The position numbers and the translations under genes were made by a program. Below, one piece after another: positions 1 through 5,824 of a DNA stretch of 6,828 bases. The DNA is from Sulfuritalea sp. Lineage in GTDB: Bacteria > Pseudomonadota > Gammaproteobacteria > Burkholderiales > Rhodocyclaceae. Numbering within the stretch: position 1 is the first letter of the stretch; each line of letters begins with the position of its first letter. Under the pieces are notes generated by a model that saw nothing but the letters and a program-made list of their open reading frames with translations, was not told the origin of the DNA and ran no database searches. The stretch is taken from the NCBI GenBank assembly GCA_022843505.1, contig JALHNN010000013.1:8965-15792 (forward strand). Reading direction: 5' to 3'.

Positions 1-63
1 TTCGCTTATGTGATACGTGGCCTGACTCGATGCTTCTCGCGCCGCGTTGTCCGGGCTTGGCAT
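1..63 (-). CDS. Possible N-terminus of another minus-strand gene (partial, doubtful)
   Basis: An ATG on the minus strand at 63-61 opens a frame of 21 codons that stays open to the left edge; it begins MPSPDNAAREASSQ. It starts six bases after the stop of the small membrane-protein gene at 70-231, which would suit a co-transcribed neighbour. Against it: 21 open codons are weak evidence in GC-rich DNA, there is no purine-rich ribosome binding site ahead of the ATG, and one codon is ATA, which is rare in such genomes. I do not recognise the product. It could equally be non-coding sequence. Confidence 0.2.
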   Translation of the reverse strand, partial: MPSPDNAAREASSQATYHISE

Positions 64-69
64 CCGCGC

Positions 70-231
70 TCAGTCGCGGCGCAAGCCCCCGCCGGTTTGG
101 GGACGGATGTAGGCGGGACTCTCCTCGCGCCTTACCCGGCGCCGAAAGAGAATCCAGCCCAGCACCAGAAAGGTTGCCAGCACCGAGACCACCAGGGGTT
201 CCTCGGCGAATCGGTGAAATAGCTGCTCCAT
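70..231 (-). CDS. Small single-pass membrane protein, 53 aa, unknown function
   Basis: The minus-strand frame runs from ATG (231-229) to TGA (72-70). The product starts MEQLFHRFAEE, has one hydrophobic stretch at about residues 12-29 (PLVVSVLATFLVLGWILF), then a very basic patch RRRVRRE at 30-36 and a polar tail ending GGGLRRD. A single helix followed at once by arginines predicts, by the positive-inside rule, an N-out, C-in inner-membrane protein. A GGAG lies 11 bases before the ATG, a rather long spacing. There is no cleavable signal-peptide pattern. The gene is downstream of, and on the same strand as, the acyl-CoA dehydrogenase at 407-1594 but 175 bases away, so it need not share that transcript. 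I do not recognise the family. The coherent architecture (short amphipathic start, helix, basic stop-transfer) is the main reason to believe it; chance is not excluded. Confidence 0.5.
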   Translation of the reverse strand: MEQLFHRFAEEPLVVSVLATFLVLGWILFRRRVRREESPAYIRPQTGGGLRRD

Positions 232-321
232 CGGTATCGACACTCCAGCGCAGGTAAATCCAAGGATCGCCGGGAATAGTCTCGTAGCGCCGTTACATTC
301 CGGTTACGCATTGATGATGGT

Positions 322-340
322 TTGGCGGACGGGACGCCAA
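322..340. repeat. Inverted repeat TTGGCG-N7-CGCCAA
   Basis: Two perfect 6-base arms (322-327 and 335-340) flank a 7-base loop. It lies in the 175-base stretch between the stop of the acyl-CoA dehydrogenase gene and the start of the small membrane-protein gene, about 67 bases past the stop. No run of T follows on either strand, so it is not a standard intrinsic terminator. It could be a weak terminator, an RNA hairpin or an operator for the small gene. I see no convincing promoter and no other gene in 232-406. Confidence 0.35.
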
Positions 341-406
341 TTCCGGTGCCGGCTGCCCCTGGCGGAGCCGCACTGCCGGCGCCGACTCTCGCCGGCCCGA
401 CCCGCG

Positions 407-1594
<1,188 letters not shown>

Positions 1595-1613
1595 GTTGTT
1601 TTCCCGTAGTCGC

Positions 1614-2399
1614 TTACATTGTTTCGCCGCCGGCGACGGAGATCGCCTGGCCGGTGATGGATTCGCTGCCGGGCAGGCAGAGCCAGAGCACGGCGTTGGC
1701 GACTTCGGCGGGCTGCACCAGGCGGCCCTGCGGATTTTGCTTGACCAGTTCCGCCAGCGCCTCGGCCTCGCTGCGGCCGGTCTTGGCCCGGATGTTGGCC
1801 AGCGCGTCGCGCACGATTTCGGTCTCGGTGTAGCCCGGGCATACCGCATTCACGGTCACCGACTTCTTCGCCAGTTCGAGCGCCAGCGCGCGGGTGAGGC
1901 CGAGCACGCCGTGCTTGGCGGCGCAGTAGGCGGCGACGTAGGGGTAGCCCCTGAGCGCGGCGGTGCTGGCGATATTGACGATGCGGCCCCAGCCGGCCTG
2001 CAGCATGCCGGGCAGCACGGCATGGATGCCCAGATACGTGCCGGTGAGGTTCACCGCCAGCATCCGGTTCCACAGCTCGAGGTCGGTCTTGCCCAGCGGC
2101 GCGCTCACCGCCTGGCCGGCGTTGTTGATGAGTATGGTCACCGGGCCCAGTGCCCTGGCGGCGGAAGCAAACGCGGCGTTGGTCGACTCGGGATCGGCGA
2201 GATCAACGGCCTGGCAATGCACCCGGCCCGACGGCCGCAGGCGCGCGGCTTCGTCTTCCAGCGTGGCGGCATTGCGGCCCATCAGGGTGACGGCGGCGCC
2301 CTGCTCGACCAGCGCGCGCGCGATCGTGGCGCCGATGCCGCGCCCGCCGCCGGTCACCACGGCGTGACGGCCAGCCAGTCCGGCCTGCGACGATTCCAT
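1614..2399 (-). CDS. Short-chain dehydrogenase/reductase, probable 3-hydroxyacyl-CoA dehydrogenase, 261 aa
   Basis: This is a classical SDR with a Rossmann fold and the family's usual length. The cofactor motif TGGGRGIG is at 16-23, Asp66 follows beta-3, NNAG is at 92-95 and the structural Asn is Asn117. The catalytic Ser145 (NIAST) and the YxxxK pair Tyr158/Lys162 are all present, and PG at 188-189 closes the cofactor site. After beta-2 the sequence is MGRN (40-43), with no acidic residue and an Arg, which favours NADP(H) over NAD(H); this is an inference from family rules. The start at 2399 is supported by AGAGGAG eight bases upstream. It is the first gene of the leftward operon, directly followed by an acyl-CoA dehydrogenase and divergent from a crotonase-fold gene. 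Context makes oxidation of a 3-hydroxyacyl-CoA (or reduction of a ring ketone in an alicyclic CoA ester) the likeliest job. A FabG-like ketoreductase role is possible, but no fatty-acid synthesis neighbours are seen. Confidence 0.92.
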   Translation of the reverse strand: MESSQAGLAGRHAVVTGGGRGIGATIARALVEQGAAVTLMGRNAATLEDEAARLRPSGRVHCQAVDLADPESTNAAFASAARALGPVTILINNAGQAVSAPLGKTDLELWNRMLAVNLTGTYLGIHAVLPGMLQAGWGRIVNIASTAALRGYPYVAAYCAAKHGVLGLTRALALELAKKSVTVNAVCPGYTETEIVRDALANIRAKTGRSEAEALAELVKQNPQGRLVQPAEVANAVLWLCLPGSESITGQAISVAGGETM

Positions 2400-2407
2400 G
2401 CCAACGG

Positions 2408-2414
2408 CTCCTCT
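2408..2414 (-). promoter_or_regulatory. Ribosome binding site of the SDR gene
   Basis: On the minus strand AGAGGAG lies eight bases before the ATG at 2399. It is a strong Shine-Dalgarno sequence and fixes the start of the SDR, which also places the TGGGRGIG cofactor motif at the expected distance from the N-terminus. Confidence 0.75.
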
Positions 2415-2420
2415 CTGCCC

Positions 2421-2429
2421 CGGATATTC
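2421..2429 (+). promoter_or_regulatory. CGGATATTC motif, copy 1 (possible operator half)
   Basis: CGGATATTC here is repeated exactly at 2484-2492, 63 bases away (six helical turns at 10.5 bases per turn). This copy lies 22 bases upstream of the SDR start, where it could block leftward transcription or translation. Its flanks are less symmetrical than those of copy 2. A regulator-binding role is inferred from the repeat, the position and the A/T-rich core only. Confidence 0.3.
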
Positions 2430-2481
2430 CGATGTACTTGGCGGCGCTCGCCGCGGGGGGCGGGGCCGAGCCGTGATGGTA

Positions 2482-2495
2482 CGCGGATATTCGCG
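2482..2495 (+). promoter_or_regulatory. CGCGGATATTCGCG near-palindrome, copy 2 (candidate operator)
   Basis: This 14-base sequence is palindromic at six of seven pairs (only the G/T pair flanking ATAT fails). It contains the second copy of CGGATATTC and ends two bases before the -35-like element at 2498. The position suits an activator or a repressor of the rightward operon. Dyads of this kind are typical of TetR, MarR or similar dimeric regulators, but no regulator gene is visible in the window, so the partner is unknown. Confidence 0.4.
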
Positions 2496-2497
2496 CC

Positions 2498-2526
2498 TTG
2501 ACGCTGAAATGTGGCTGAGCGATCAT
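2498..2526 (+). promoter_or_regulatory. Sigma70-like promoter for the rightward operon
   Basis: TTGACG (2498-2503, five of six to TTGACA) is separated by exactly 17 bases from GATCAT (2521-2526, four of six to TATAAT). Transcription would start near 2533 and leave a leader of about 100 bases before the crotonase start at 2633. It is the best promoter match in the divergent gap by eye. Confidence 0.5.
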
Positions 2527-2620
2527 TCATCCCGTCCCGGCCACGCCTGCGCGCGGCGTGCCCCGCGATCCGCGCCGCGCCGCAACCGGCGCCGACCGGC
2601 CCGACATCCCACCGACGACC

Positions 2621-2627
2621 AAGGAAG
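2621..2627 (+). promoter_or_regulatory. Ribosome binding site deciding the crotonase start
   Basis: AAGGAAG lies five bases before the ATG at 2633. The frame is also open from an ATG at 2558, but that start has no such site, and the extra 25 residues are Pro/Arg/Ala-rich and unlike the family N-terminus. Confidence 0.75.
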
Positions 2628-2632
2628 CCCGC

Positions 2633-3451
2633 ATGTACAAACTCAAGGCGGCGGCGATGGCGCCGCAACACTTCAAAATGGAGGTCGCCGACCGGGTCGC
2701 CACCATCACCCTGAACCGCCCCGAGCGCAAGAATCCGCTCACCTTCGACAGTTACGCCGAGCTGCGCGACACCTTCCACAAGTTCCAGTACGTCGACGAC
2801 GTGCGCGCCGTGGTGATCACCGGTGCCGGCGACAACTTCTGTTCCGGCGGCGACGTGCACGAGATCATCGGCCCGCTGACCGGGATGAGCATGGACGGCC
2901 TGCTCGCCTTCACCCGCATGACCGGCAACCTGGTCAAGGAAATGCGCACCTGTCCGCAGCCCATCATATCCGCCGTCGACGGCGTCTGCGCCGGGGCCGG
3001 CGCCATCATCTCGATGGCATCGGACATGCGCTACGCCACCCCTGCGGCCAAGACCGCCTTCCTCTTCGTCCGCGTCGGCCTGGCCGGCTGCGACATGGGC
3101 GCCTGCGCCATCCTGCCGCGCATCATCGGCCACGGCCGCGCCTCGGAGCTGCTCTATACCGGCCGCTCGATGAGCGCCGAGGAAGGCTTGTCCTGGGGCT
3201 ATTTCAACCGCCTGCTGCCGCGCGAGCAGCTGCTGGCCGAGGCACGGGCCATGGCGCAATCGCTCGCCGACGGCCCGGCCTTCGCCCACACCATGACCAA
3301 GAAATGCCTGCACCAGGAATGGGACATGAGCATCGAGCAGGCGCTGGAGACGGAAGCCGAGGCCCAGGCGATCTGCATGCAGACGGAGGATTTCACCCGC
3401 GCCTACCAGGCCTTCGTCGCCAAGGAAAAGCCCCGCTTTGAGGGCAACTGA
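2633..3451 (+). CDS. Crotonase-fold enoyl-CoA hydratase-family protein with non-canonical active site, 272 aa
   Basis: This is a crotonase superfamily protein acting on a CoA thioester, in the cytoplasm and probably a trimer or hexamer. The signature VATITLNRPERKNPLT is at 22-37. The first oxyanion-hole loop is NFCSGGDVHEI at 68-78 and the second is DGVCAGAGAI at 116-125. Aligned by eye to rat crotonase, the two catalytic glutamates (Glu144, Glu164) fall on Ile125 and Phe145, so ordinary hydratase chemistry is not supported. Asp154 in LAGCDMG (150-156) aligns without a gap to the nucleophilic Asp145 of 4-chlorobenzoyl-CoA dehalogenase; PRIIGHGRASELLYTGR follows at 162-178. From memory, close relatives sit in 2-aminobenzoyl-CoA/salicylyl-CoA degradation clusters with an SDR and an acyl-CoA dehydrogenase, as here. 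The role could be hydration, or hydrolytic opening of an alicyclic ring. It is divergent from the SDR gene and its stop overlaps the next gene's start by one base. Confidence 0.9.
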   Translation: MYKLKAAAMAPQHFKMEVADRVATITLNRPERKNPLTFDSYAELRDTFHKFQYVDDVRAVVITGAGDNFCSGGDVHEIIGPLTGMSMDGLLAFTRMTGNLVKEMRTCPQPIISAVDGVCAGAGAIISMASDMRYATPAAKTAFLFVRVGLAGCDMGACAILPRIIGHGRASELLYTGRSMSAEEGLSWGYFNRLLPREQLLAEARAMAQSLADGPAFAHTMTKKCLHQEWDMSIEQALETEAEAQAICMQTEDFTRAYQAFVAKEKPRFEGN

Positions 3452-3993
3452 TGGCTGACACTGGCGCGGCGCGTCCGGCGCTGATTCCGGACGCCACGGA
3501 GAGCAGCCGCTTGCGGCTGGCGCGGCCGGTGCTCGAGGACTGGCGGCCGCTGTTCGCGTACTACTCGGATCCGGAGTGCGCGACCTACACCTTCTACCAG
3601 CCGCTGACCGCAGCCGATACCGAGCGGACCATGGCCGCCGTTCTGCGCCACTGGGACCGCCACGGCTACGGCCCCTACGTGCTGCGCAGCAAGGCCGACG
3701 ATGGGGTGGTCGGTCTGGTCGGCCTCTGGTATCCACGCGAATGGCCCGAACCCGAAATCAAGTGGGCCATCATTCGCCGTCACTGGGGCAAGGGCTACGC
3801 CAGCGAGGCGGCGCGCGCCGTGCAGGCCATGCTTCCGGCGCACCTGCCGCAGATGCAACCGATCAGCCTGATCCATGCCGACAACCAGCGCTCGATCGCG
3901 CTGGCGCTGGCGCTCGGGGCGACGCTGGAAAAGCAGCTCGAATTCCGCAATGCGCCGTTCCACATGTATCGCCACCGCCGCGCAGGCGACTGA
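3451..3993 (+). CDS. GNAT-family N-acetyltransferase (RimJ/RimL-like), 180 aa
   Basis: This is a GNAT acetyltransferase that would move an acetyl or other acyl group from CoA to an amine; the substrate is unknown. SSRLRLARPVLEDW (18-31) is the typical first strand of the RimJ/RimL type (Pfam Acetyltransf_3). The acyl-CoA pyrophosphate loop is RHWGKGYASEA at 110-120, fitting R/Q-x-x-G-x-G/A. The C-terminal motif HADNQRSIALALALGA (142-157) carries the usual Asn. Length is normal. The ATG shares its A with the TGA stop of the crotonase gene (ATGA-type overlap), and GAGGG lies six bases before it inside that gene, so translation is probably coupled. The coupling to a CoA-ester catabolic gene is unusual and might mean that it acetylates an amino intermediate or a pathway enzyme; that is speculation. 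It could also be a bystander. Confidence 0.88.
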   Translation: MADTGAARPALIPDATESSRLRLARPVLEDWRPLFAYYSDPECATYTFYQPLTAADTERTMAAVLRHWDRHGYGPYVLRSKADDGVVGLVGLWYPREWPEPEIKWAIIRRHWGKGYASEAARAVQAMLPAHLPQMQPISLIHADNQRSIALALALGATLEKQLEFRNAPFHMYRHRRAGD

Positions 3994-4015
3994 AATCCCG
4001 CCGCCGCCACGACTG

Positions 4016-4046
4016 GGCCGGCCTGGCGCGGCATCCGGCGTCGGCC
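4016..4046. repeat. GC-rich inverted repeat between convergent genes
   Basis: GGCCGGC (4016-4022) can pair with GTCGGCC (4040-4046), including one G-U pair, in the 63-base gap between the converging GNAT and MTH1187 genes. A bidirectional termination role would fit the position, but no T-run follows on either side, so only the dyad is claimed. Confidence 0.3.
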
Positions 4047-4056
4047 TTGCTCCCGG

Positions 4057-4365
4057 TCAGGTCGCGAGCCTGCGCCCGAGCTTCTCCTCGACCGCGGCGA
4101 CCTTGGCCTTGATGCGCCCGCCCGGTCCGGCGCGATAGTCGATCTTGATCTGGGTGCTGATGCGATCGCAATCGCCGCGCATCGCGTCGAAGCAGGCGGT
4201 GACCACGGCCATCACTTCCGCCCATTCGCCTTCGATGATGGTGCCCATGGGCGTCAGCTGGTAGGGCAGACCGCTTTTGTCGATGATGTCGAGCGAACGT
4301 GCGACATAGGGGCTGAGGCTCTCGCCCTTGGCGAAAGGCGACATCGAGAATTCGAGCAGGACCAT
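4057..4365 (-). CDS. MTH1187-family thiamine-binding protein, 102 aa
   Basis: This is a small ferredoxin-like-fold protein of the MTH1187/YkoF-type family (Pfam PF01910, formerly DUF77), soluble and multimeric. Members bind thiamine or a related pyrimidine, but their cellular job is poorly known. The family pattern is clear: MVLLEFSMSPFAKGES at 1-16, SPYVARSLDIIDKSGL at 18-33, LTPMGTIIEGEW at 37-48 and KIDYRAG at 74-80. The length is the family's usual 100 or so. The frame is open further upstream (to an ATG at 4428), but the family starts at MVLLEFSMSP and GGAG lies six bases before this ATG, so 4365 is the start. It begins 13 bases after the stop of the oxidoreductase at 4379-5230 and is therefore co-transcribed with it as the last gene of the leftward run. 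Nothing in the neighbourhood makes or transports thiamine. Confidence 0.9.
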   Translation of the reverse strand: MVLLEFSMSPFAKGESLSPYVARSLDIIDKSGLPYQLTPMGTIIEGEWAEVMAVVTACFDAMRGDCDRISTQIKIDYRAGPGGRIKAKVAAVEEKLGRRLAT

Positions 4366-4378
4366 GACGGGCTCCGCT

Positions 4379-5230
4379 TCAGCGCGCCAGCGCGTCTTTG
4401 GCAAGGATGCTGACGTCGTCGGCGCCATGGCCGGCGGCGATCAAGCCATCCATGCGCGCGGCGAGCCCGGGCAGCACCGCCAGCGGCCGGTCGCCCGCGG
4501 TGCCGAGCATCAGTCCGAGATCCTTGCGCGCCATCGCCAGTTCGAAACTGGGGGGAAAATTGCCCTTGGCCATGTTGCCGCCGCGCAGCGCCATCATGCC
4601 GTTGAGATCGAAGAGCTGGGCGACGTCGATCGCCGCCTGGCCGTCGACACCCGCCGCCTGCGCCAGCGTGAGCACATCCGCGATGGTGCCGACGAGGCTG
4701 AGGATCAGGGCGTTGCCGAAGAGTTTCTTGGCCGCCGCAAGATCGCCGCGCTCGCCCTGGTACTCGAGCCGCCCGGTCATGGCGGCGAGGGCGTCCTGAA
4801 CCTGGTCAAAGACCGCGCGCGGCCCGGCGGCCAGTATCGAGCCCTTGGCGTTGCGCGCCGCCTGCGGCGTCATGAACACGGGGCAGTGCAGGAAGCGGAG
4901 CCCCTCCGCCGCCAGCCGCGCCGCACGCTGCGCCGTCGATGCCGGCAGGGTGGTGCTGTGGTCGATGATGATCGCACCGGCAGCCAGGCCGGGGCGTGCC
5001 GCGGCAATCACCTCATCCACCACGGCGTCGTCCTTGAGCACCAGATGCACCCTGGCGGCACCGCGCACGGCGTCGGCGGGTGTTTCCGCCACGCTGATTC
5101 CGAAGGGCGTGAGTGCGCGCGCCTTGTCGGCGGAGCGATTCCAGGCCGTGACCGTTTCGCCGCGCTTTGCCGCGGCTTCGGCACAGGCGCTGCCGAGCAG
5201 GCCGGTACCGAGAAATGCGATGTTTGCCAT
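4379..5230 (-). CDS. NAD(P)-dependent beta-hydroxyacid dehydrogenase-like oxidoreductase, 283 aa
   Basis: This belongs to the 3-hydroxyisobutyrate dehydrogenase/6-phosphogluconate dehydrogenase-like superfamily. The Rossmann motif GTGLLG is at 8-13, and WNRS at 30-33 ends beta-2 with Asn-Arg, which usually means NADP(H). DHSTT is at 90-94. The catalytic lysine is most likely Lys169 in AAAKKLFGN (165-173), with Asn173 in the usual i+4 place, and KDLGL at 236-240 is the conserved C-terminal helix. The normal substrate motif, about DAPVSGG, reads HCPVFMTPQAARNAKG at 115-130, so the Ser-Gly-Gly that holds the carboxylate is missing. The substrate is therefore probably not 3-hydroxyisobutyrate. 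Length is slightly short of the usual 290-300. The start at 5230 has AAGGA eight bases upstream. It is followed 13 bases later by the MTH1187 gene and preceded by a thioesterase gene 87 bases away. A role in the CoA-ester pathway is possible but unproven. Confidence 0.88.
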   Translation of the reverse strand: MANIAFLGTGLLGSACAEAAAKRGETVTAWNRSADKARALTPFGISVAETPADAVRGAARVHLVLKDDAVVDEVIAAARPGLAAGAIIIDHSTTLPASTAQRAARLAAEGLRFLHCPVFMTPQAARNAKGSILAAGPRAVFDQVQDALAAMTGRLEYQGERGDLAAAKKLFGNALILSLVGTIADVLTLAQAAGVDGQAAIDVAQLFDLNGMMALRGGNMAKGNFPPSFELAMARKDLGLMLGTAGDRPLAVLPGLAARMDGLIAAGHGADDVSILAKDALAR

Positions 5231-5285
5231 GCCTCGTATCCTTGAATGACGGTGCGTGATCGACCGGAAAGTTGAGTCTAGCCTG

Positions 5286-5303
5286 GCACGCGCCGCAGCG
5301 TGC
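5286..5303. repeat. Inverted repeat GCACGC-N6-GCGTGC
   Basis: Two perfect 6-base arms (5286-5291, 5298-5303) flank a 6-base loop, in the 87-base gap between the thioesterase stop and the oxidoreductase start. In the direction of transcription (leftward) no T-run follows. It could reduce read-through between the two genes or bind a regulator. If it ends transcription, the oxidoreductase/MTH1187 pair would need its own promoter; I see no clear one. Confidence 0.35.
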
Positions 5304-5317
5304 TTGCCGCGGGTACG

Positions 5318-5773
5318 TCAGGTGGCCGTCGGCTCGCGCCCCTTGCGCACTTCCGCGATCAGGTAGGCTTGCAGCCTGACGCGCAGCGAGTCCGGGATGG
5401 GAATGCTCTGCAACCCGTCGAGGCTGGCGACGACCCGCACCAGCACCGCGCGCAGCCTTACCTTGTCGCCGACGCTGGCTTCGACCATCAGCGTGAATGA
5501 CTTGGTGCCGATGCGCGTGACGAACAGGCGGAGGCAGAGCATGTCCCCGATCTTGGAGGGCGAGATGAAATCGACCTCGATGCGCGCCGCGGGAATGCCG
5601 ACGCGGTCGATTGCATGCAGGTCGGCAAAACTGGTCTTCATGCCCTCGGTGAACCAGTCCTCGATCAGCTCGTCGATGATGACCAGATACTCGGGATAAA
5701 AAACAATGCCCGCCGGATCGCAGTGGTGGAAGCGGATCAGCTGGTGCTTTTCGAAGTGGGTGGGGGAAGGCAT
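5318..5773 (-). CDS. 4-hydroxybenzoyl-CoA-type thioesterase (hot-dog fold), 151 aa
   Basis: This is an acyl-CoA or aryl-CoA thioesterase of the 4HBT/YbgC type. The signature RFHHCDPAGIVFYPEY is at 14-29; Asp19 aligns with the catalytic Asp17 of Pseudomonas 4-hydroxybenzoyl-CoA thioesterase, and the DPAGIVFYP wording is closer to that enzyme than to YbgC, whose motif is D-x-G-G-V-V-Y. The following helix (IDELIEDWF, 33-41) and the strand ARIEVDFISPSKIGD (63-77) are typical hot-dog elements. Length is normal. It has no signal peptide and acts in the cytoplasm. The Shine-Dalgarno match before the ATG at 5773 is weak, but no better start exists. It follows the long acyl-CoA dehydrogenase gene by 51 bases. 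A thioesterase next to aryl-CoA catabolism often rescues CoA from dead-end esters; that role is inferred here. Confidence 0.9.
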   Translation of the reverse strand: MPSPTHFEKHQLIRFHHCDPAGIVFYPEYLVIIDELIEDWFTEGMKTSFADLHAIDRVGIPAARIEVDFISPSKIGDMLCLRLFVTRIGTKSFTLMVEASVGDKVRLRAVLVRVVASLDGLQSIPIPDSLRVRLQAYLIAEVRKGREPTAT

Positions 5774-5786
5774 GGACCCAGTATGT

Positions 5787-5799
5787 CCGGCATTGCCGG
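5787..5799. repeat. Inverted repeat CCGGC-ATT-GCCGG
   Basis: A short perfect dyad with 5-base arms and a 3-base loop lies in the 51-base gap between the long acyl-CoA dehydrogenase and the thioesterase, ending 13 bases before the thioesterase start codon. As an RNA hairpin it could affect thioesterase translation, which already has a weak ribosome binding site. A chance GC dyad is equally possible. Confidence 0.25.
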
Positions 5800-5824
5800 T
5801 GCGGTCAATCGTAACGCCTGGCGC

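Larger units (their letters stand above)
2400..2632. promoter_or_regulatory. Divergent intergenic control region
   Basis: This 233-base gap separates the leftward SDR/acyl-CoA dehydrogenase operon from the rightward crotonase/GNAT operon and must hold the start signals for both. The central part (about 2421-2530) is richer in A/T than the surrounding genes and carries the promoter-like and repeated motifs listed separately. The part next to the rightward gene (2531-2620) is extremely GC-rich and looks like a leader of about 100 bases. A GC hairpin, GCGGC-GCTC-GCCGC, lies at 2441-2454. I see no convincing leftward promoter; GGAATATCC at 2422-2430 could supply a -10, but no good -35 lies upstream of it. 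Confidence 0.7.

Noticed and set aside
1595..1849. 85-codon upstream extension of the acyl-CoA dehydrogenase frame
   Set aside because: It lies inside the SDR gene in another frame, is Arg/Pro/Ser-rich, and the family N-terminus and a ribosome binding site support the start at 1594.
2558..2632. 25-codon N-terminal extension of the crotonase-fold protein
   Set aside because: Pro/Arg-rich leader without a ribosome binding site; AAGGAAG before the ATG at 2633 and the family N-terminus favour the shorter form.
2354..3736. 460-codon minus-strand frame opposite the crotonase and GNAT genes
   Set aside because: Its composition (Arg/Gly/Ala-rich, no motifs) is that of an antisense shadow, and it runs across two well-supported plus-strand genes.
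4016..4046. Intrinsic terminators at the GC-rich dyads (322-340, 4016-4046, 5286-5303)
   Set aside because: None is followed by a T-run on the relevant strand, so they are listed only as inverted repeats.
4328..5245. 305-codon plus-strand frame opposite the beta-hydroxyacid dehydrogenase
   Set aside because: Antisense shadow: Arg/Gly/His-rich, no domain, no ribosome binding site, while the opposite strand has complete family motifs.
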